A stretch of 64,000 bases of DNA from Hippopus hippopus (taxonomy: Eukaryota > Mollusca > Bivalvia > Cardiida > Cardiidae), in NCBI GenBank assembly GCA_946811185.2, contig OX328108.1:35400493-35464492 (forward strand), read 5' to 3'. The position numbers and the translations under genes are program-made. Positions 11,050 through 22,274 of this stretch are shown here, in pieces. Every line of letters starts with the position of its first letter. The first letter of the stretch is position 1. A model generated the notes under the pieces. The model was given only the letters and a program-made list of their open reading frames with translations, did no database searches and was not told the origin of the DNA.

Positions 11050-11285
11050 TCAATCCTTTATCAAATAATTCTAGGTATTAACAACCCTGAAGAGGAAGAC
11101 TTTTGAAATCATTCACGGTAGGAAAAGGAGAAAATGATGGTAACCAGCATTTTCTCCTTGTCCTACAATGTTTTCTACCCTATATAGGACAGGAATCACC
11201 ATTTGAACTGCAATTAATTTGTTCTGCAAACCCTTTTGGTTTGGTCGAATCTAACATTTTGTCGTTTGGTAAAGGAATTATGCCA
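11050..11285 (+). repeat. A-family foldback, near full length
   Basis: From CAATCCTTTATCAAATAATT to TTGTCGTTTGGTAAAGGAAT. Core GTAGGAAAAGGAGAAAATGA with partner ending TCCTACAATG. The incidental 85-codon frame is not a gene. Confidence 0.75.
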
Positions 11286-11356
11286 TTAAACGAACTTCTT
11301 TCACCAGTATTTCGCACGACACACATTCCTTTCCAAGCCACTGGCTGCTTTCATAC

Positions 11357-11598
11357 TTAACCCTTTATCAAAGAATCTCGAGTTTTAACGACCCTCTTAA
11401 AGAATACTTTTAAGAACATTGTGCGAAATGGAGAAAATGCTTGTAACCAGCATTTTTTTATTTTCACATAATGTTTTCTCCTTTTTTCTAAGACAAATTC
11501 CATCGTTTGATGAACATTTATAGTTTGTTGTCTGCAAATTATGCAAATTTGGATAAGTCTGCAATCTTGTGATATGGTAAAAAGGTAATTCAATGTCA
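11357..11598 (+). repeat. A-family foldback
   Basis: TTAACCCTTTATCAAAGAATC at the left; TCTTGTGATATGGTAAAAAG at the right; core GTGCGAAATGGAGAAAATGC. Confidence 0.7.
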
Positions 11599-11604
11599 TC
11601 GAAT

Positions 11605-11760
11605 CAACATTTGATGGTGAGAGGGGAATGAATCCTGTCGCAACGACTGTCATCAGTCCTTGAAAATAGCTTGGTTAAGCTTGGAATCGAACACATGAAC
11701 CCAGGATTACAAACCCTGTACGCTATGTGACCGGGCTTCCAGGTTCGGCTTCATAAGCTC
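11605..11760 (-). repeat. SINE1 fragment with tRNA-like head
   Basis: AATGAATCCTGTCGCAACGAC then TTGGAATCGAACACATGAAC (B box on the minus strand) then CCTGTACGCTATGTGACCGG (A-box side). It mirrors the copy at 49.7-50.0 kb. Confidence 0.6.
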
Positions 11761-11789
11761 GCGATATCACTTATCCTTGGTGATGTCAA

Positions 11790-12090
11790 GCCCCGGTAGC
11801 ACAGTCGGTAGCGCACAGGACTTGAAACCAGGGTTTCACTGGTTCAAATCCCCAGCTCAGCTAATTTCTTTCCGAGGGTTGATGAAAGTTGTTGTGACAG
11901 GCTTCATTCCTCTCATTGTTTCGATTATTTTTATGTGCCAGAGCAACAGACGAACTAGTGGCTTGGGTGTGATATTATGCAAAGTACTGGTAAAATAAAC
12001 TTCAGGAGAGCATCGATAAGTGCACTGGCCGCCGCCATTTAACTGAAATTATGTTGAACACGGAATTACCGGTAAACACCATAAAATCAA
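11790..12090 (+). repeat. SINE1 copy, best-preserved head
   Basis: AGCCCCGGTAGCACAGTCGG (A box TAGCACAGTCGG), GGTTCAAATCC (B box), body AATTTCTTTCCGAGGGTTGA and GTTGTGACAGGCTTCATTCC. The head is tRNA-derived, but the molecule is a SINE, not a tRNA gene. Confidence 0.75.
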
Positions 12091-12246
12091 CCATTTGGGA
12101 GTCTTTCACGTCAAAAGTTCTGGGTTCGAATCCTTTAATGAGCGGGTCATCCTTTAGATTTAACCACATCCAGGAAGCAATCATCGAAAAGAAATTAGTA
12201 TAGGTTGTAAGAAATTGTTTCACAATTTATACAAAGTAAACAAGTT

Positions 12247-12472
12247 TAACCTTTTACCAAACAATCCCTTGTTTTAAAGACGCTGAGGAAGAAGGCTTCT
12301 GAAAACCTTGAGAGAAAAGGAGGATATGCTGGTAACCAGTGTTTTATCTTTTTGGCACAATGTTTTCTACCCTTTGAGAGACATCCCACCTTTTGAGTCA
12401 CATTTAATAAGTCGTCCGCAAATGGTTTCCATTTCGACGCGTCTAGAACTGTGTCGTTTGGTAAAGAGTTAA
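12247..12472 (+). repeat. A-family foldback, full length
   Basis: Ends TTTAACCTTTTACCAAAC and GTGTCGTTTGGTAAAGAGTT are complementary. Core AGAGAAAAGGAGGATATGCT. Confidence 0.75.
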
Positions 12473-12639
12473 AGTATAGAAAGCATAACAGATTTCTCCT
12501 AAAATAGGTTGATGAATTAGTGTATAGATCTACTCCTTAGTATTTCTCCATGCATTCAGTGCGAAACGATCAGTTTTACGACCGAAAATATGTGCGACAA
12601 AACGCAACACGTACACACCTCTTTTGTGTTCAAGTGCTC

Positions 12640-13025
12640 GTTTGACTTTTGATATTTTGTTTTATCAAATAACCTCCCTTGTTTTCAGTGCAATATATCC
12701 ATTGCGTATTTTCTTATCTTACACATGTTTTAGATAAGCTTCGTGTGACGCCATATATGACATCATTTTATACTTCTTTCAGAAAAAATAATCAGATTTT
12801 ATGCATGTATTTGTAAAGCTCTGCATACTCCGACATGCAGTTTGCAAGATTTCGTAATGTGGTAAAAAGAATCTGACATTTGGTGTAAAATTGTATTAAA
12901 TTCGTCTACAAACATTGTTACTATGCTAGCTAGAGGATCGCTTAGTAACATTTTCTTTCCCATACTCATTGAATAAAATTCTATTTTAAATGCAAACTCA
13001 AGTCAGATCCTGTATTTCATCTGAT
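12640..13025 (+). repeat. F-family repeat, copy 1
   Basis: CCCTTGTTTTCAGTGCAATA, GTGTGACGCCATATATGACA, GGTAAAAAGAATCTGACATT and CAAACTCAAGTCAGATCCTG recur in this order at 46.0-46.4 kb and inverted at 51.5-51.9 kb. No coding content. Confidence 0.7.
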
Positions 13026-13376
13026 TTCCACGAAATGAGCGCTTGCATTTACCTGTGTGAGTCTCTTGCTCAAATGAACATAGATTTTCTGTCAGATAGA
13101 CATCTTTAATTTTTCTTTAATAAAATTATACATTAACTCCAAAACTGCTGGAACAACTCAAACTTCAAGCCAACAGTAAAAACAACCTTCAAATATCATG
13201 ATTTGTAAAGTTCTTTTCGCCGAAAAAAACCGTATCCCACAAAGTAGGGGAAAACACCGTATTGATTTGCGCCTAGCAGCTCAAGGGTTAAATTACACTC
13301 AACTTTGTGTAAACCTTCTTTTTTCTATTCAAGTTTAACCGCCGTAAATTTACATAGTTTTGAAACACTGATTTAG
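13026..13376. other. No feature recognised
   Basis: AT-rich. CGCCTAGCAGCTCAAGGGTTAA near 13,270 resembles a B-family end, but no core follows. Confidence 0.35.
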
Positions 13377-13520
13377 TTAACTCTGTACCAAACGACAAAA
13401 AGTTAAGACGGATCCAAGGCATTTACAGACGCGAGATTAAACGAGCCCATTATAGGTCGTAGAAGAAATTCTTTAAGAAAAGAGTAAACATTTTGGGAAA
13501 AGGAGAAAATGCTGGTTACC
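13377..13520 (-). repeat. A-family half copy
   Basis: TTAACTCTGTACCAAACGAC to the first arm GGGAAAAGGAGAAAATGCTG. The second arm is replaced by unrelated sequence at 13,521. Confidence 0.65.
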
Positions 13521-13640
13521 GTAATCGATGAGGGGAACCAGCGTCTATTTGACAATCGATTACGGATTACCCGAGTCTTAGCCGAATCCGTACGTTTTTG
13601 CGGCGATGAAAGGCGATGTTACACGAATCCTATTAGGGTG
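13521..13640. repeat. G-family repeat with ATCGATTAC dyad
   Basis: GTAATCGAT at 13,521 pairs with ATCGATTAC at 13,555. The following TCTTAGCCGAATCC and GGCGATGTTACACG match blocks at 24.5 and 48.7 kb. Confidence 0.45.
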
Positions 13641-13734
13641 CCCTATCCCTAAATACTTGTGCATGCTCGGATCTCAACCATTTCTAAACAAAAAGTATTT
13701 TGCTGTTACGATCGTTACGAACGTAGATTGACTG

Positions 13735-13965
13735 ATTGATTGAATAGTGTTTACGTCGGTTTCAAAATTATTTTAGTCATACTACGGTGACAGCTCATAT
13801 ATTCATGTATGTCCTGGGTTTCATCATTAGTAGGCTAGCGCTCTGAAGTGTCTTTCCCAGGGATACTCCCACGAAAAACCCAGTGCTTCCACTGACGCTC
13901 CAACCCGGGGTCTCCAGGTTGCGAGTCCTACATTATATCACTGAGCCACGCAAGACCCCGCCGTT
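13735..13965 (-). repeat. SINE2 copy with intact tRNA-like head
   Basis: On the minus strand: TGGCTCAGTGATATAATG (A box), then GGTTGGAGCGTC (B-box side), then the body containing GTGTCTTTCCCAGGGATACT in plus orientation. It starts at TGATTGATTGAATAGTG. Confidence 0.7.
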
Positions 13966-14339
13966 ACGAACGTAGGTCAATCTTCTGAGAAATTTTGTGG
14001 AAAAAAAAAGGAGCAATTGCCTGTAGTAGTAAAGGCGTGCAATGAGTGATCCACGGGTCCTGAGTGTGATCGTAAAAGTATGTCAAAACTCTGTGATGCC
14101 TTGTCAAAGAACACTCCCATAAAATAAGCATCACCGGAAAAAAAATCTCATGCAAGTGCAAATTGGGACACTAATGATCTCATGCGATTCTCAAATCATC
14201 TCGACTGTTTTCTCTTAATGTTGTATGCAGTTAGAGTGACTGATCCGCCCACACTGCTCAAAAGGGAAAACGGTTAAATCTTCTCCACATGGCAAAATCT
14301 GTAGGCTTAATTCATTTGAAAGCAAAATGTAACTCAAAC
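13966..14339. other. No feature recognised
   Basis: Neither a repeat family nor a convincing frame is visible. Confidence 0.35.
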
Positions 14340-14460
14340 ACTGGAAATTGTCTTTGAAAGAGTAGAAGACGCTGTTGGACAAGGAGGAAATGCCGGTTAC
14401 TTCAGATTACCAGCATTCTATTCCTTTCTCACAATGTTTTCAAATGCTTGTATTCATAGG
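14340..14460 (+). repeat. A-family core, interrupted
   Basis: TTGGACAAGGAGGAAATGCC and CATTCTATTCCTTTCTCACA are the arms, with extra bases TTCAGATT at the apex. Confidence 0.55.
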
Positions 14461-14489
14461 ATCGCGAAAACACAGAACTGAAACACGTA

Positions 14490-14770
14490 AATGAAACATG
14501 CTCTGTGAAAAGGAGATGTCATGCATTTGCAAAAAGTATCAACCAATGTCAGCCTGCGTTGTCCATTTGCAGGCCGACATGACTCGGAACCTTTTGCTTT
14601 CCGTAATTTTTTCTGCATGTCCAAGGACCAGTCGAACCTCATGATATGGGCGATTGTTGGACAAAGTAGATTTTACGGATCCATAATGATATATGATAAA
14701 TTTCTTGTTTTAATGCGTTACGGCAATGTACTGAACCCTATTGTGCCAGAGCGCGGCCCAAAAACACGTG
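14490..14770. repeat. C-family element
   Basis: ACATGCTCTGTGAAAAGGAG, ATGCATTTGCAAAAAGTATC, CAGCCTGCGTTGTCC and GACCAGTCGAACCTCATGAT follow the family order. The 88-codon frame inside is incidental. Confidence 0.65.
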
Positions 14771-15189
14771 AAATATGTTTCGGTTAAACTGAAATACATT
14801 TGGGAGAAATTGCTTTTTATTACAGGTTTCTCGTTTTGCATCTATTTCTACAAAAGTGGTTTGCTGCAATAAGAAAATGGTAATGTCTTAAAAGCATACA
14901 ATTTCAAGCTCATCAAAAGCCTTTTATGCAAGAAATGTCGGAATCAATAATTACAAAATTGCTTTGATAAGGAACACATTTTCTACATAATTCAAATCAG
15001 TAAACAAATTCATTTTAAATACGCATTTTGTTCTTGCTATGTTGAAACTTTGTCAGCAAGTCATTATGCCAGAGAGAGAGAGAGATGACTGTCGTATTTT
15101 TGACTGAACTCATTCCTTTGTTTTTATCTAAATTTGAGCCACTGTTTACTCTGTTTAGATTTTTTTTTTCACTTCTGTGCTGTCATCAT
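14771..15189. other. No gene; short (AG)n
   Basis: A run of AGAGAGAGAGAGA is at 15,071. Otherwise AT-rich sequence without recognisable features. Confidence 0.4.
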
Positions 15190-15310
15190 ATAATCATGGA
15201 TGCACGAAATCCATTTTTGTCTTACAGCAGACCGAATCTTGAAGTGGAAAAGTCCTAGGAAAGGCAGAAAATTTACCAGCAGCAAATAGTTTCGACCCAG
15301 CCTGCGAAAC
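15190..15310 (-). repeat. C-family fragment
   Basis: AATCCATTTTTGTCTTACAG, CAGAAAATTTACCAGCAGCA and TTTCGACCCAGCCTGCG match the middle of C elements. Confidence 0.5.
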
Positions 15311-15349
15311 TCGGATAAAAGTCATTCCAGAGGTGCATGGACAATGCAG

Positions 15350-16665
15350 TTTAGCCTCTGTGATACAAGAGGGCCATGATGGCCCTGTATCGCTCCACTG
15401 GCTAATACGTAAAATCACTACATGCCAAACATTACAATACTTGGCCAATTGGTTTTGAACATAAGACCCCTGAAACAGGACTAAAATTGGTAGCCCTAGT
15501 TCATATGGTTAGTAACAAGAAGATTTCTAAAGATTTCACTATATAAGCCCATGTAAAACTTCTGACCCCTCGGGGTGAATCAAATTCCCCCCTAGGGCTA
15601 TAATTTACGCACTCTTGGTGAAGGACCTTTAGATATAGCTACATGCGAAATTTGGTAGCCCTACGCTTTATGAATAAGTACAGGGAGATTTCTTAAGTTT
15701 TCTCTACATAAGCCCATGTAAAACTTGTGACCCCCGGGGCAGGGCCAATTTTGACCCCAGGGCTATAATTTAAGCACTCTTGGTAGAGACCCACTAGATA
15801 AAGCCACATGCAAAATTTGGTAGCCCTAGGCCTTACGGCTAGGTACAGGGAGATTTCTAAAGTTTTCCCTAAATAAGCCCATGTAAAACTTGTGACCCCC
15901 GGGGTGGGGTCAAATTTGACCCAAGGGCTATAATTTGGGCACTCTTGGTAGAGGCCCACTAGATAAAGCCACATGCAAAATTTGGTAGCCCTAGGCCCCA
16001 TGGCTAGGTCAAAGAAGAATTTTAAAGTTCTCCCTATATAAGCCCATGTAAAACTTGTTATATAAGCCCATGTAAAACTTGTTACCCCCGGGCAGGGCCT
16101 AATTTGACCCCAGAGCTATAATTTGAACAATCTTGGCAGAGGTCCACTAGATAAAGCTACATGCCAAATTTGGTAGCTCTAGGCCCTATGGCTAGGTAGA
16201 AGAGGAATTTTAAAGTTCTCCCTAAATAAGCCCATGTAAAACTTGTGACCCCCGGGGCGGGGCCAATTTTGACCCCAGGGCTATAAATTGAAGAAACTTG
16301 GTAGAGGTCCACTAGATAAAGCTACATGCCAAATTTGGTAGCCCTTGGCCTTACGGTTTCAGACAAGAAGATTTTCAAAGATTTTCAAAATTTTTCAGTT
16401 TTGTTGCCATGGCAACCAGAGTTTTTGAAGGAATTAAATTCTTTCAAGAAATTCTGAAGAGGACCATGGCAGGATCATTTCTGTGAAGTTTCATCAAAAT
16501 TGGATGGGTAGTTTCAGAGAAGAAGACGTTTTAAAAAAAAGTTAACGCACGGACGGACGGACGGACGCACGGACGGACGGACGGACTGACGGACGGACGG
16601 ACGGACGCACGACGGACAACAGGCCATGACATAAGCCCGCTGGCCTTCGGCCAGTGGAGCTAATA
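15350..16665. repeat. Composite element: head, ~166-bp array, GGAC tail
   Basis: Head GGCCCTGTATCGCTCCACTGG (15,378), then five units of ~166 bp (AAGCCCATGTAAAACTTGTG at about 15,548, 15,711, 15,876, 16,040 and 16,226), then GTTGCCATGGCAACC, the GGAC simple repeat and the end GGCCTTCGGCCAGTGGAGCT. The head CTCCACTGG is complementary to the tail CCAGTGGAG, so the unit has its own ends. Confidence 0.7.
16535..16615. repeat. (GGAC)n microsatellite
   Basis: GGACGGACGGACG repeats broken by GCAC and TGAC variants. Confidence 0.9.
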
Positions 16666-17199
16666 ACGGAGTAAAATGTTGAGAACAACGTTAAATGCAG
16701 AACAAAATTTAAAGATACATCTTTTCTCGTTTTCAGGCAGTTTTCAGCCAGCTTTTAATCAATCTCATCCTCATTTTATGAAACTACAATCATTCTTGTA
16801 ACTTCAAGCCAAATGCTGCCCCTGATGGCTGCGAGATCACACAGATTATGACGGATAGAAAATGCATTCATTGTTTTGGAGGCCTTCAAAGCACTTGCTG
16901 TTGTCGTTTCCGGTTTTAAATGAAGGAAAAATCCCTTGTGTTTCTTTTTTTCTTATTCCTTATACCATATATATTGGGTATTCTACACACTTTCAAGTTT
17001 TAACAACGTTTTTCCCACTCTCTATAGCAGTAAGGGTGTATCTCCAAACAGGATACAAAAATTAAATCCGTATCTGGATATATACAAGATGCACTTTATG
17101 TAAAACCAGCCATCACCATTGTCAAGGTCTCATTTCACTTTCTCTCTTTTATATAAATACATAGAAATGTGGTGAACCGTATCCCTATTTTCCGTGTTA
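16666..17199. other. No feature recognised, about 530 bp
   Basis: Contains a 67-codon frame (16,862-17,065) with no domain. Possibly unique host sequence. Confidence 0.35.
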
Positions 17200-17345
17200 G
17201 CCCTTTGCGGCATTAGAGCATAGTTTTCGATTTTCCGTACAGCATAGATGAAGATCAGACTGCACAGAACATGATCATGATCAGACTATGATGAACGTGT
17301 GGTCTGATCTTGGATCTACTCTGTCCGCTGTCGTATGAGTCCGTT
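17200..17345. repeat. B-family element, duplicated core
   Basis: GATCAGACTGCACAGAACATGATCATGATCAGAC contains a partial second arm before the normal partner; outer right arm GGATCTACTCTGTCCGC. Confidence 0.55.
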
Positions 17346-17429
17346 GATAAAAAAAAAACTATGAAATTACAATTTATGGATGTTTTTAACGATCTAGGTA
17401 TTCAGTGTTTCATTTAATCCACAAAGTGT

Positions 17430-17640
17430 TAACTTTTAACTACATAACACGATTTTAGACTTGTCCAAGTCGAAAGCATTTGTAGACGACCAATTACAGG
17501 TGTCTAAAATGATAGAAAATGTTATTGATACAGTAAAATATTTCCCACAAAGGGGCATTTTCTCCTTTTCCCACGATGTTTTCAAAAATCTTCTTCATGG
17601 TCGTCAAAATTGGTGATTAATTTCCCTGCCAACAAACTAA
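17430..17640 (-). repeat. A-family foldback, core disrupted
   Basis: TTAACTACATAACACGATTT to TCGTCAAAATTGGTGATT. The right arm GGCATTTTCTCCTTTTCCCA is intact; the left arm is replaced. Confidence 0.6.
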
Positions 17641-17719
17641 CTCGACGTATTTCCATGTCTAAACGAGGTTTCCACTGCCATTCGTTGAAGACGGTTTTCG
17701 TTCGAGATTAATATCAAGT

Positions 17720-17792
17720 ATATAGCTGATAATAAGGATCCAAGATCAGTTCACAAGTTTTGCGAAGTCTGATCTTGATCTACGCCGCTCGC
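17720..17792. repeat. B-family core remnant
   Basis: GATCCAAGATCAG...CTGATCTTGATCTACGC with a degenerate loop. Confidence 0.5.
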
Positions 17793-17834
17793 AACCGATC
17801 TTTCAGGAGGCATTTGGAAGGGTTAAGGAAAGCC

Positions 17835-18105
17835 GGTTTGAATAGAAAAAAGGAGCCCTGGAAAAAGGAGATTTAATGCGTCTCCGTGATACATTAAACC
17901 AAGTAAGTCATCGCATATGGATCAATAAAATCTATTTTGTCATACAACCGGCTTAAACAAAGGTAAAATGGTCCTTGGACATGCAGAAAATTTAACAAAT
18001 GCAAAAGGTTTCGATTCAGGTTAGCCTGAGCGGATAACGCAGGCTTACCTGAGTCGATACTTTTTGCAAATATATTAAACCCCCTTTTCACAGAGCATGG
18101 CTCAT
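17835..18105 (-). repeat. C-family element, near full length
   Basis: AATCTATTTTGTCATACAAC, GGTCCTTGGACATGCAGAAA, core AGGTTAGCCTGAGCGG and its complement, then CTTTTCACAGAGCATGGCTC. Confidence 0.7.
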
Positions 18106-18242
18106 ATTTATTTGAATCTTTACCTAAACTCACTGACCCAAGAAGTCGTGTATATTCAAATCAACATTTCCTTTTTTAAAAATCTGAATTCACCCACATC
18201 TCTCTTCTGATAAGGTTGACATTTCCGCTTTGTCAACAATAT

Positions 18243-18885
18243 ACAGAGTGGCCAAAAAAACATGTCACCTATTCTGGTTGTTCATTACTCTAGTTTCAAT
18301 AATGAGACTTCCACGATGCTTCTTTTCATATTTAGACATCTATTGTGCTCCGTAACGTCTCAAGCCCATCGTGACTTTTTCGGAAGAAACGCTTAAAAGC
18401 GGTGTAGTGACTTTCTGTATCGTCGGTCTAATTTGTATTGCAGTGGTATGCAATTAAGTTTCAGTGACACACCTGACCAAGGAAAAGCTGTTAATTGCTT
18501 CATTACCTAGAGAGCTTTTAGAAGTCATTTATAACGCTCAAATCTCGAAAAAAGTAACAAAAATTGGCGTATTTGGCAGCCTTTTTGTGTATATTATGCG
18601 AAACGTAAACATCTCGAGTAAACGATGAACCAAATTGTTAATAAAAAAAGACACAAAATGGCTGCAAAACACGATACATTTCGTTAGTTTTTTTCGACAT
18701 CTACATGTTATAAAGGGCTTCTAAAAGCGCTTTAATAACTGAAACGTTAATAATTTGTCCTTAGTCATGTGTGTCACAAAAAATGATTGCATTTTACATC
18801 GTAAAGGAGCGTCGTAAACGGCTGATTACTGAGATAACATGAGTGACATCCCTTCTTTTGGTCTACCCTCTACAATAAGTTCCAT
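18243..18885. repeat. ~640-bp foldback element
   Basis: Long imperfect dyad around 18,612: GGCAGCCTTTTTGTGT pairs with ACACAAAATGGCTGC, and TGACACACCTGACCAAGG with CCTTAGTCATGTGTGTCA. The ends AACATGTCACCT and GAGTGACATCCC are roughly complementary. One copy in the window; no coding frame. Confidence 0.6.
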
Positions 18886-19019
18886 TATCTGTTACACTGT
18901 TCGTATTGCATTGATAAACCTTTGTTTGTCAGCTCGTTTGTCCATCTTTTTATCAGTCAATCTGTCGACCTGACTGTCAGAAATTGTCGCTGTTAGAGGT
19001 CGCTCACATTATCAATTAA

Positions 19020-19285
19020 TGAACCATGCTCTGACAAAAGGGGGCTTAAATGCATCTCCGTGATCCATGATACAAAGCAAGTCATCTCATACTTATGGAT
19101 CTGCAACATCCACTTTTTATAACAAGCGACTGAATTATGAGTTAGACTTGTCCTTGGACATATAGAAAATTGATCAACAGCGGGAAGTTTCGGCCCAGGT
19201 CACCCTGCGCGGACTGAGCAGGCTGACCTGGATCGATACTGTCGCAGATGCATTAAACCTCCTTTTCACAGAGCATGGCTCATAT
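19020..19285 (-). repeat. C-family element
   Basis: Ends AACCATGCTCTGACAAAAGG and CTTTTCACAGAGCATGGCTC are complementary. Core CACCCTGCGCGGACTGAGCA. Confidence 0.7.
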
Positions 19286-19379
19286 ATTGGATGCCATAAT
19301 AAAATGATTAACACATCACCAGACGACAATTTTTTAGACTCATAAATATTGAAAGCATTTGCAGACGACAAATTAAATG

Positions 19380-19640
19380 AGCGGTGCTCTGGCAAGAGGG
19401 ATTTTTAATGCATCTATGAGATGCATCATAGCAAGTAGGTCATCACATATATTAATGGATCTTCATTTTGTTCAACAACCAACTGAATCATGATGTGAAA
19501 CGGTCCTTGAATATGCAAAAAATTTACAATCAACAAAAAGTTTCGACCCAGGTCAGCCTGCGCAGACAGTCCAGGCTGACATGGGTCGATACTTTTTGCA
19601 GATGTATTCTAGCATCTTTTCACAGAGCATGGCTGAAATA
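19380..19640 (-). repeat. C-family element
   Basis: GCGGTGCTCTGGCAAGAGGG to CATCTTTTCACAGAGCATGG; core CAGCCTGCGCAGACAGTCC and complement. Confidence 0.7.
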
Positions 19641-19674
19641 ATGTGGCTCGAGCGGTTGGATTTGTTCATGAAAG

Positions 19675-19800
19675 GGTAGCAAATATTTGGAAAACAATAG
19701 AAAATGCTAGTAACCAATAATTTTGCCTTTTCCCACAATGTTTGCAAAAGCTATCTGCCTCGGGTCGTAAAAGGCGGTGTTGTTTGGTAAAGGGATAACA
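19675..19800 (-). repeat. A-family foldback, truncated
   Basis: TAACCAATAATTTTGCCTTT replaces the usual apex. TTGTTTGGTAAAGGGATAA is the outer end. Confidence 0.5.
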
Positions 19801-20027
19801 CAGTGGTAAAAGTACATTATAGTGAAACTGTGAACATGATAAATAATTGTCATAACGCTTATCTGTTATCCCAATAATTGACATAACGCTTATCTGTTAT
19901 CCCAATAATGGACATAACGCTTATCTATTGTATGTTATCAGCTATTGATAGAGGTTTTAGCATGGGAAGAAGACGAAGAAGAAGAAGAACACACAATGTA
20001 CATGTTTAATAGTCACAACATTCGTGG

Positions 20028-20255
20028 CTCAGTGGTAAAGTGTTGGTGTTCGTAACCTGGAGGGTCCGGGTTCGAGCTTTGCTGGAAGCACTGGATTTAT
20101 CGTGTGTATTTCCTTTGAGGAAGACACTTCAGAGTCTTAGCCTAGTATTGGTGAAACCCGGGACATACATAAGTAATTGAGCTGCCGCCGTGATATGACT
20201 GAGATAATGTAGAAAGCGACGTAGATTCTAAACCACCAGTCAATCAATCAAAAAA
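20028..20255 (+). repeat. SINE2 copy with tRNA-like head
   Basis: CGTGGCTCAGTGGTAAAGTG (A box), GGTCCGGGTTCGAGCTTTGC (B box), body AAGACACTTCAGAGTCTTAG, 3' end CCAGTCAATCAATCAAA plus an A run. It is the clearest plus-strand copy and defines the family. Confidence 0.75.
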
Positions 20256-20349
20256 AAAAGAAATACGAAAACAAAAGTTATGCAAACCAATAATTGTTTA
20301 GGCTATTTCCTTACAGACACATTCACCAGTAATTTTGCAGACGACACAT

Positions 20350-20562
20350 CAACTCTTATCCTGCTATATAACTAACATGAAACTTTCAAGCCGATAGTAA
20401 AAACCCAACATTTTTCTATTTTAATGGTATTTTTGGAGAAAGATATCTCCTTATTAGCGGACAGTGTAGATTAAGATCAGACTGCACATTCTGTGCAGTC
20501 TGATCTTGATCTACACTATCCGCAAACGGTCAGTGAGTCGCGCTTAGCAGCCTAGGGGTTAA
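20350..20562. repeat. B-family element
   Basis: TATCCTGCTATATAACTAAC at the left, core GATCAGACTGCACATTCTG, and right end GTCGCGCTTAGCAGCCTAGG followed by GGTTAA. Confidence 0.7.
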
Positions 20563-20634
20563 ATGTTGCTGAAATGAAACAATTTGTTTTCAAAGGGAAA
20601 ACAGATAGTCGGAAATTGTTACCTTTCCCATCAA

Positions 20635-20882
20635 TTTCTTAACTCTTTCCCACACAATCCGAATTTCAACGATCCTAAGGAAAAGGTTTTTTGAAAAAAA
20701 TGCGGGGAAAGGTGAAAATGCTGGTGACCAGCATTATTTTCCTTTTCTCCTAATTTATTCAAAAGCCTTTTTGTATAGATGTTCTAAGACCGAAATGGTC
20801 TTATGGGCTACACTGACTTTTGTCTACAAATTCATTTAAATTTGGAGAAAGTCTTAAATTGTCGTTTGATCAAAAGTTAAAA
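20635..20882 (+). repeat. A-family foldback
   Basis: TTAACTCTTTCCCACACAAT to TTGTCGTTTGATCAAAAGTT; core GGGGAAAGGTGAAAATGCTG. Confidence 0.65.
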
Positions 20883-20974
20883 AGGGTCTTTCTAGGGGCA
20901 AAGGAGAAACACTTGAGGAAAATGTGGGAAAACTGTTCAGCAGTGACATGAGCATTAATCCTGTCCTAATGACT

Positions 20975-21172
20975 TTCAAAAACCCTTTACTAAACAACAA
21001 AAAATTAGACAAGTCCAAACTGAAAGCATTTGCAGACGACAATATAAATGTGACCCAAAAGCTGAAATTTGATTTGGAAAGGTTGTCAGCATTTTCTCCT
21101 TTTCCCACATTTTTTTCCAAAAGTTTTCTTACTACTGGTCGTTGAACGAGGGGATAGTGTGGTTAAGTGTTA
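20975..21172 (-). repeat. A-family foldback, one arm lost
   Basis: AACCCTTTACTAAACAACAA, CTGAAAGCATTTGCAGACGA, the right arm CATTTTCTCCTTTTCCCACA, and the end GTGTGGTTAAGTGTTAA. Confidence 0.65.
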
Positions 21173-21284
21173 ATCCTCGAAAAGGGTAAAGGGTAAAAAC
21201 AAGATGAGAAATGCAAAAAGGAGACTCCTCTCGCATATTTTTCACTGTCTCTTTTTTTTGTCGGCATGGTTAATTCTTACCATA

Positions 21285-21325
21285 CAGTTGGCGATCAGAG
21301 ACGTGCGGTCTGATCTTGCTCTACA
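21285..21325. repeat. B-family fragment
   Basis: Only one arm remains: GCGGTCTGATCTTGCTCTAC. Confidence 0.4.
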
Positions 21326-21424
21326 CTCTCCACTGTTATATCAGTATTTTCGGTCAATTGCCACAACTCGGCCGATTCCGAACCTACATGTAACCTCGTC
21401 AGTATAGGGGCGGGGGTGGGTTCA

Positions 21425-21600
21425 TTTTGAAATACTGACATGATCTTAAACATTGCGGTGCCCTTTTAAATCGATTAGCAACGGCAACAACAGCCACAGT
21501 GATATAGCATTTCATTTTGAAATACTGACATGATCTTAAACATTGCGATGCCCTTTTAAATCGATTAGCAACGGCAACAAAAGCCACAGTCATATAGCAA
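21425..21600. repeat. Tandem duplication of ~88 bp
   Basis: CATTTTGAAATACTGACATG and GCAACGGCAACAA occur twice, with three or four differences between copies. Confidence 0.85.
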
Positions 21601-21824
21601 CGTCTTAAATAATCATTACAGTTTAGACAAGTGTACAATTTTACTGTCTGGTAAAGAATAAGTACTGTCGCAATGACCTTCTGCAATTCTCGAAAAGAAT
21701 TTATGGTTAAAAATTAGAGAAGGTAAAGAGAAAAATCATCCCCACTTTTCATACAATTTCGAGAATAATTATAGTAATAACAGGTGAAAAAAAAAAAAAA
21801 AACCAGGGAAAAAAATGAGCAAAG

Positions 21825-22075
21825 TTCTGGCAAAAGGAGGCTTAATGCATCTACGTGATGCATTATACCAAGCAATTCATTACGGTGTGGTAGACTCATA
21901 AACTATATTTTGTATAATAATCTTCTGAATCATGATTGGTCCTTTGACATGCAAAAAATTGACCAATAGCAAAAAGTTTCGGCCCAGGTCAGCTTGCGCG
22001 GACCGCACAGACTGACATAGGTCGATACTTTTTGCAGATGCATTAAGCCCCCTATTCGCAGAGCATGACTCAATT
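21825..22075 (-). repeat. C-family element
   Basis: TTCTGGCAAAAGGAGGCTTA to CTATTCGCAGAGCATGACTC; core CAGCTTGCGCGGACCGCAC. Confidence 0.65.
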
Positions 22076-22274
22076 ATACAGAAGGCAACACTTGCCTACT
22101 TCAATTGTGTACAAACGTAAATTCCAGACATAAATATTTGGTCTGCATAATGAAGTGCTCAGCTGGTTTAGAAATCGATTTACACGTTTCATTGCCTTAG
22201 AATAACTATGTCGTGAGTGGAAAAGTAGAGTTTTGAGAACACTTGAAAAAACATTTTAAATGTAAAAATAATCG

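Noticed and set aside
11790..11870. tRNA gene
   Set aside because: A and B boxes are present but the arms do not fold to a tRNA and the SINE body follows; the same holds at 5.5, 20.0 and 49.9 kb.
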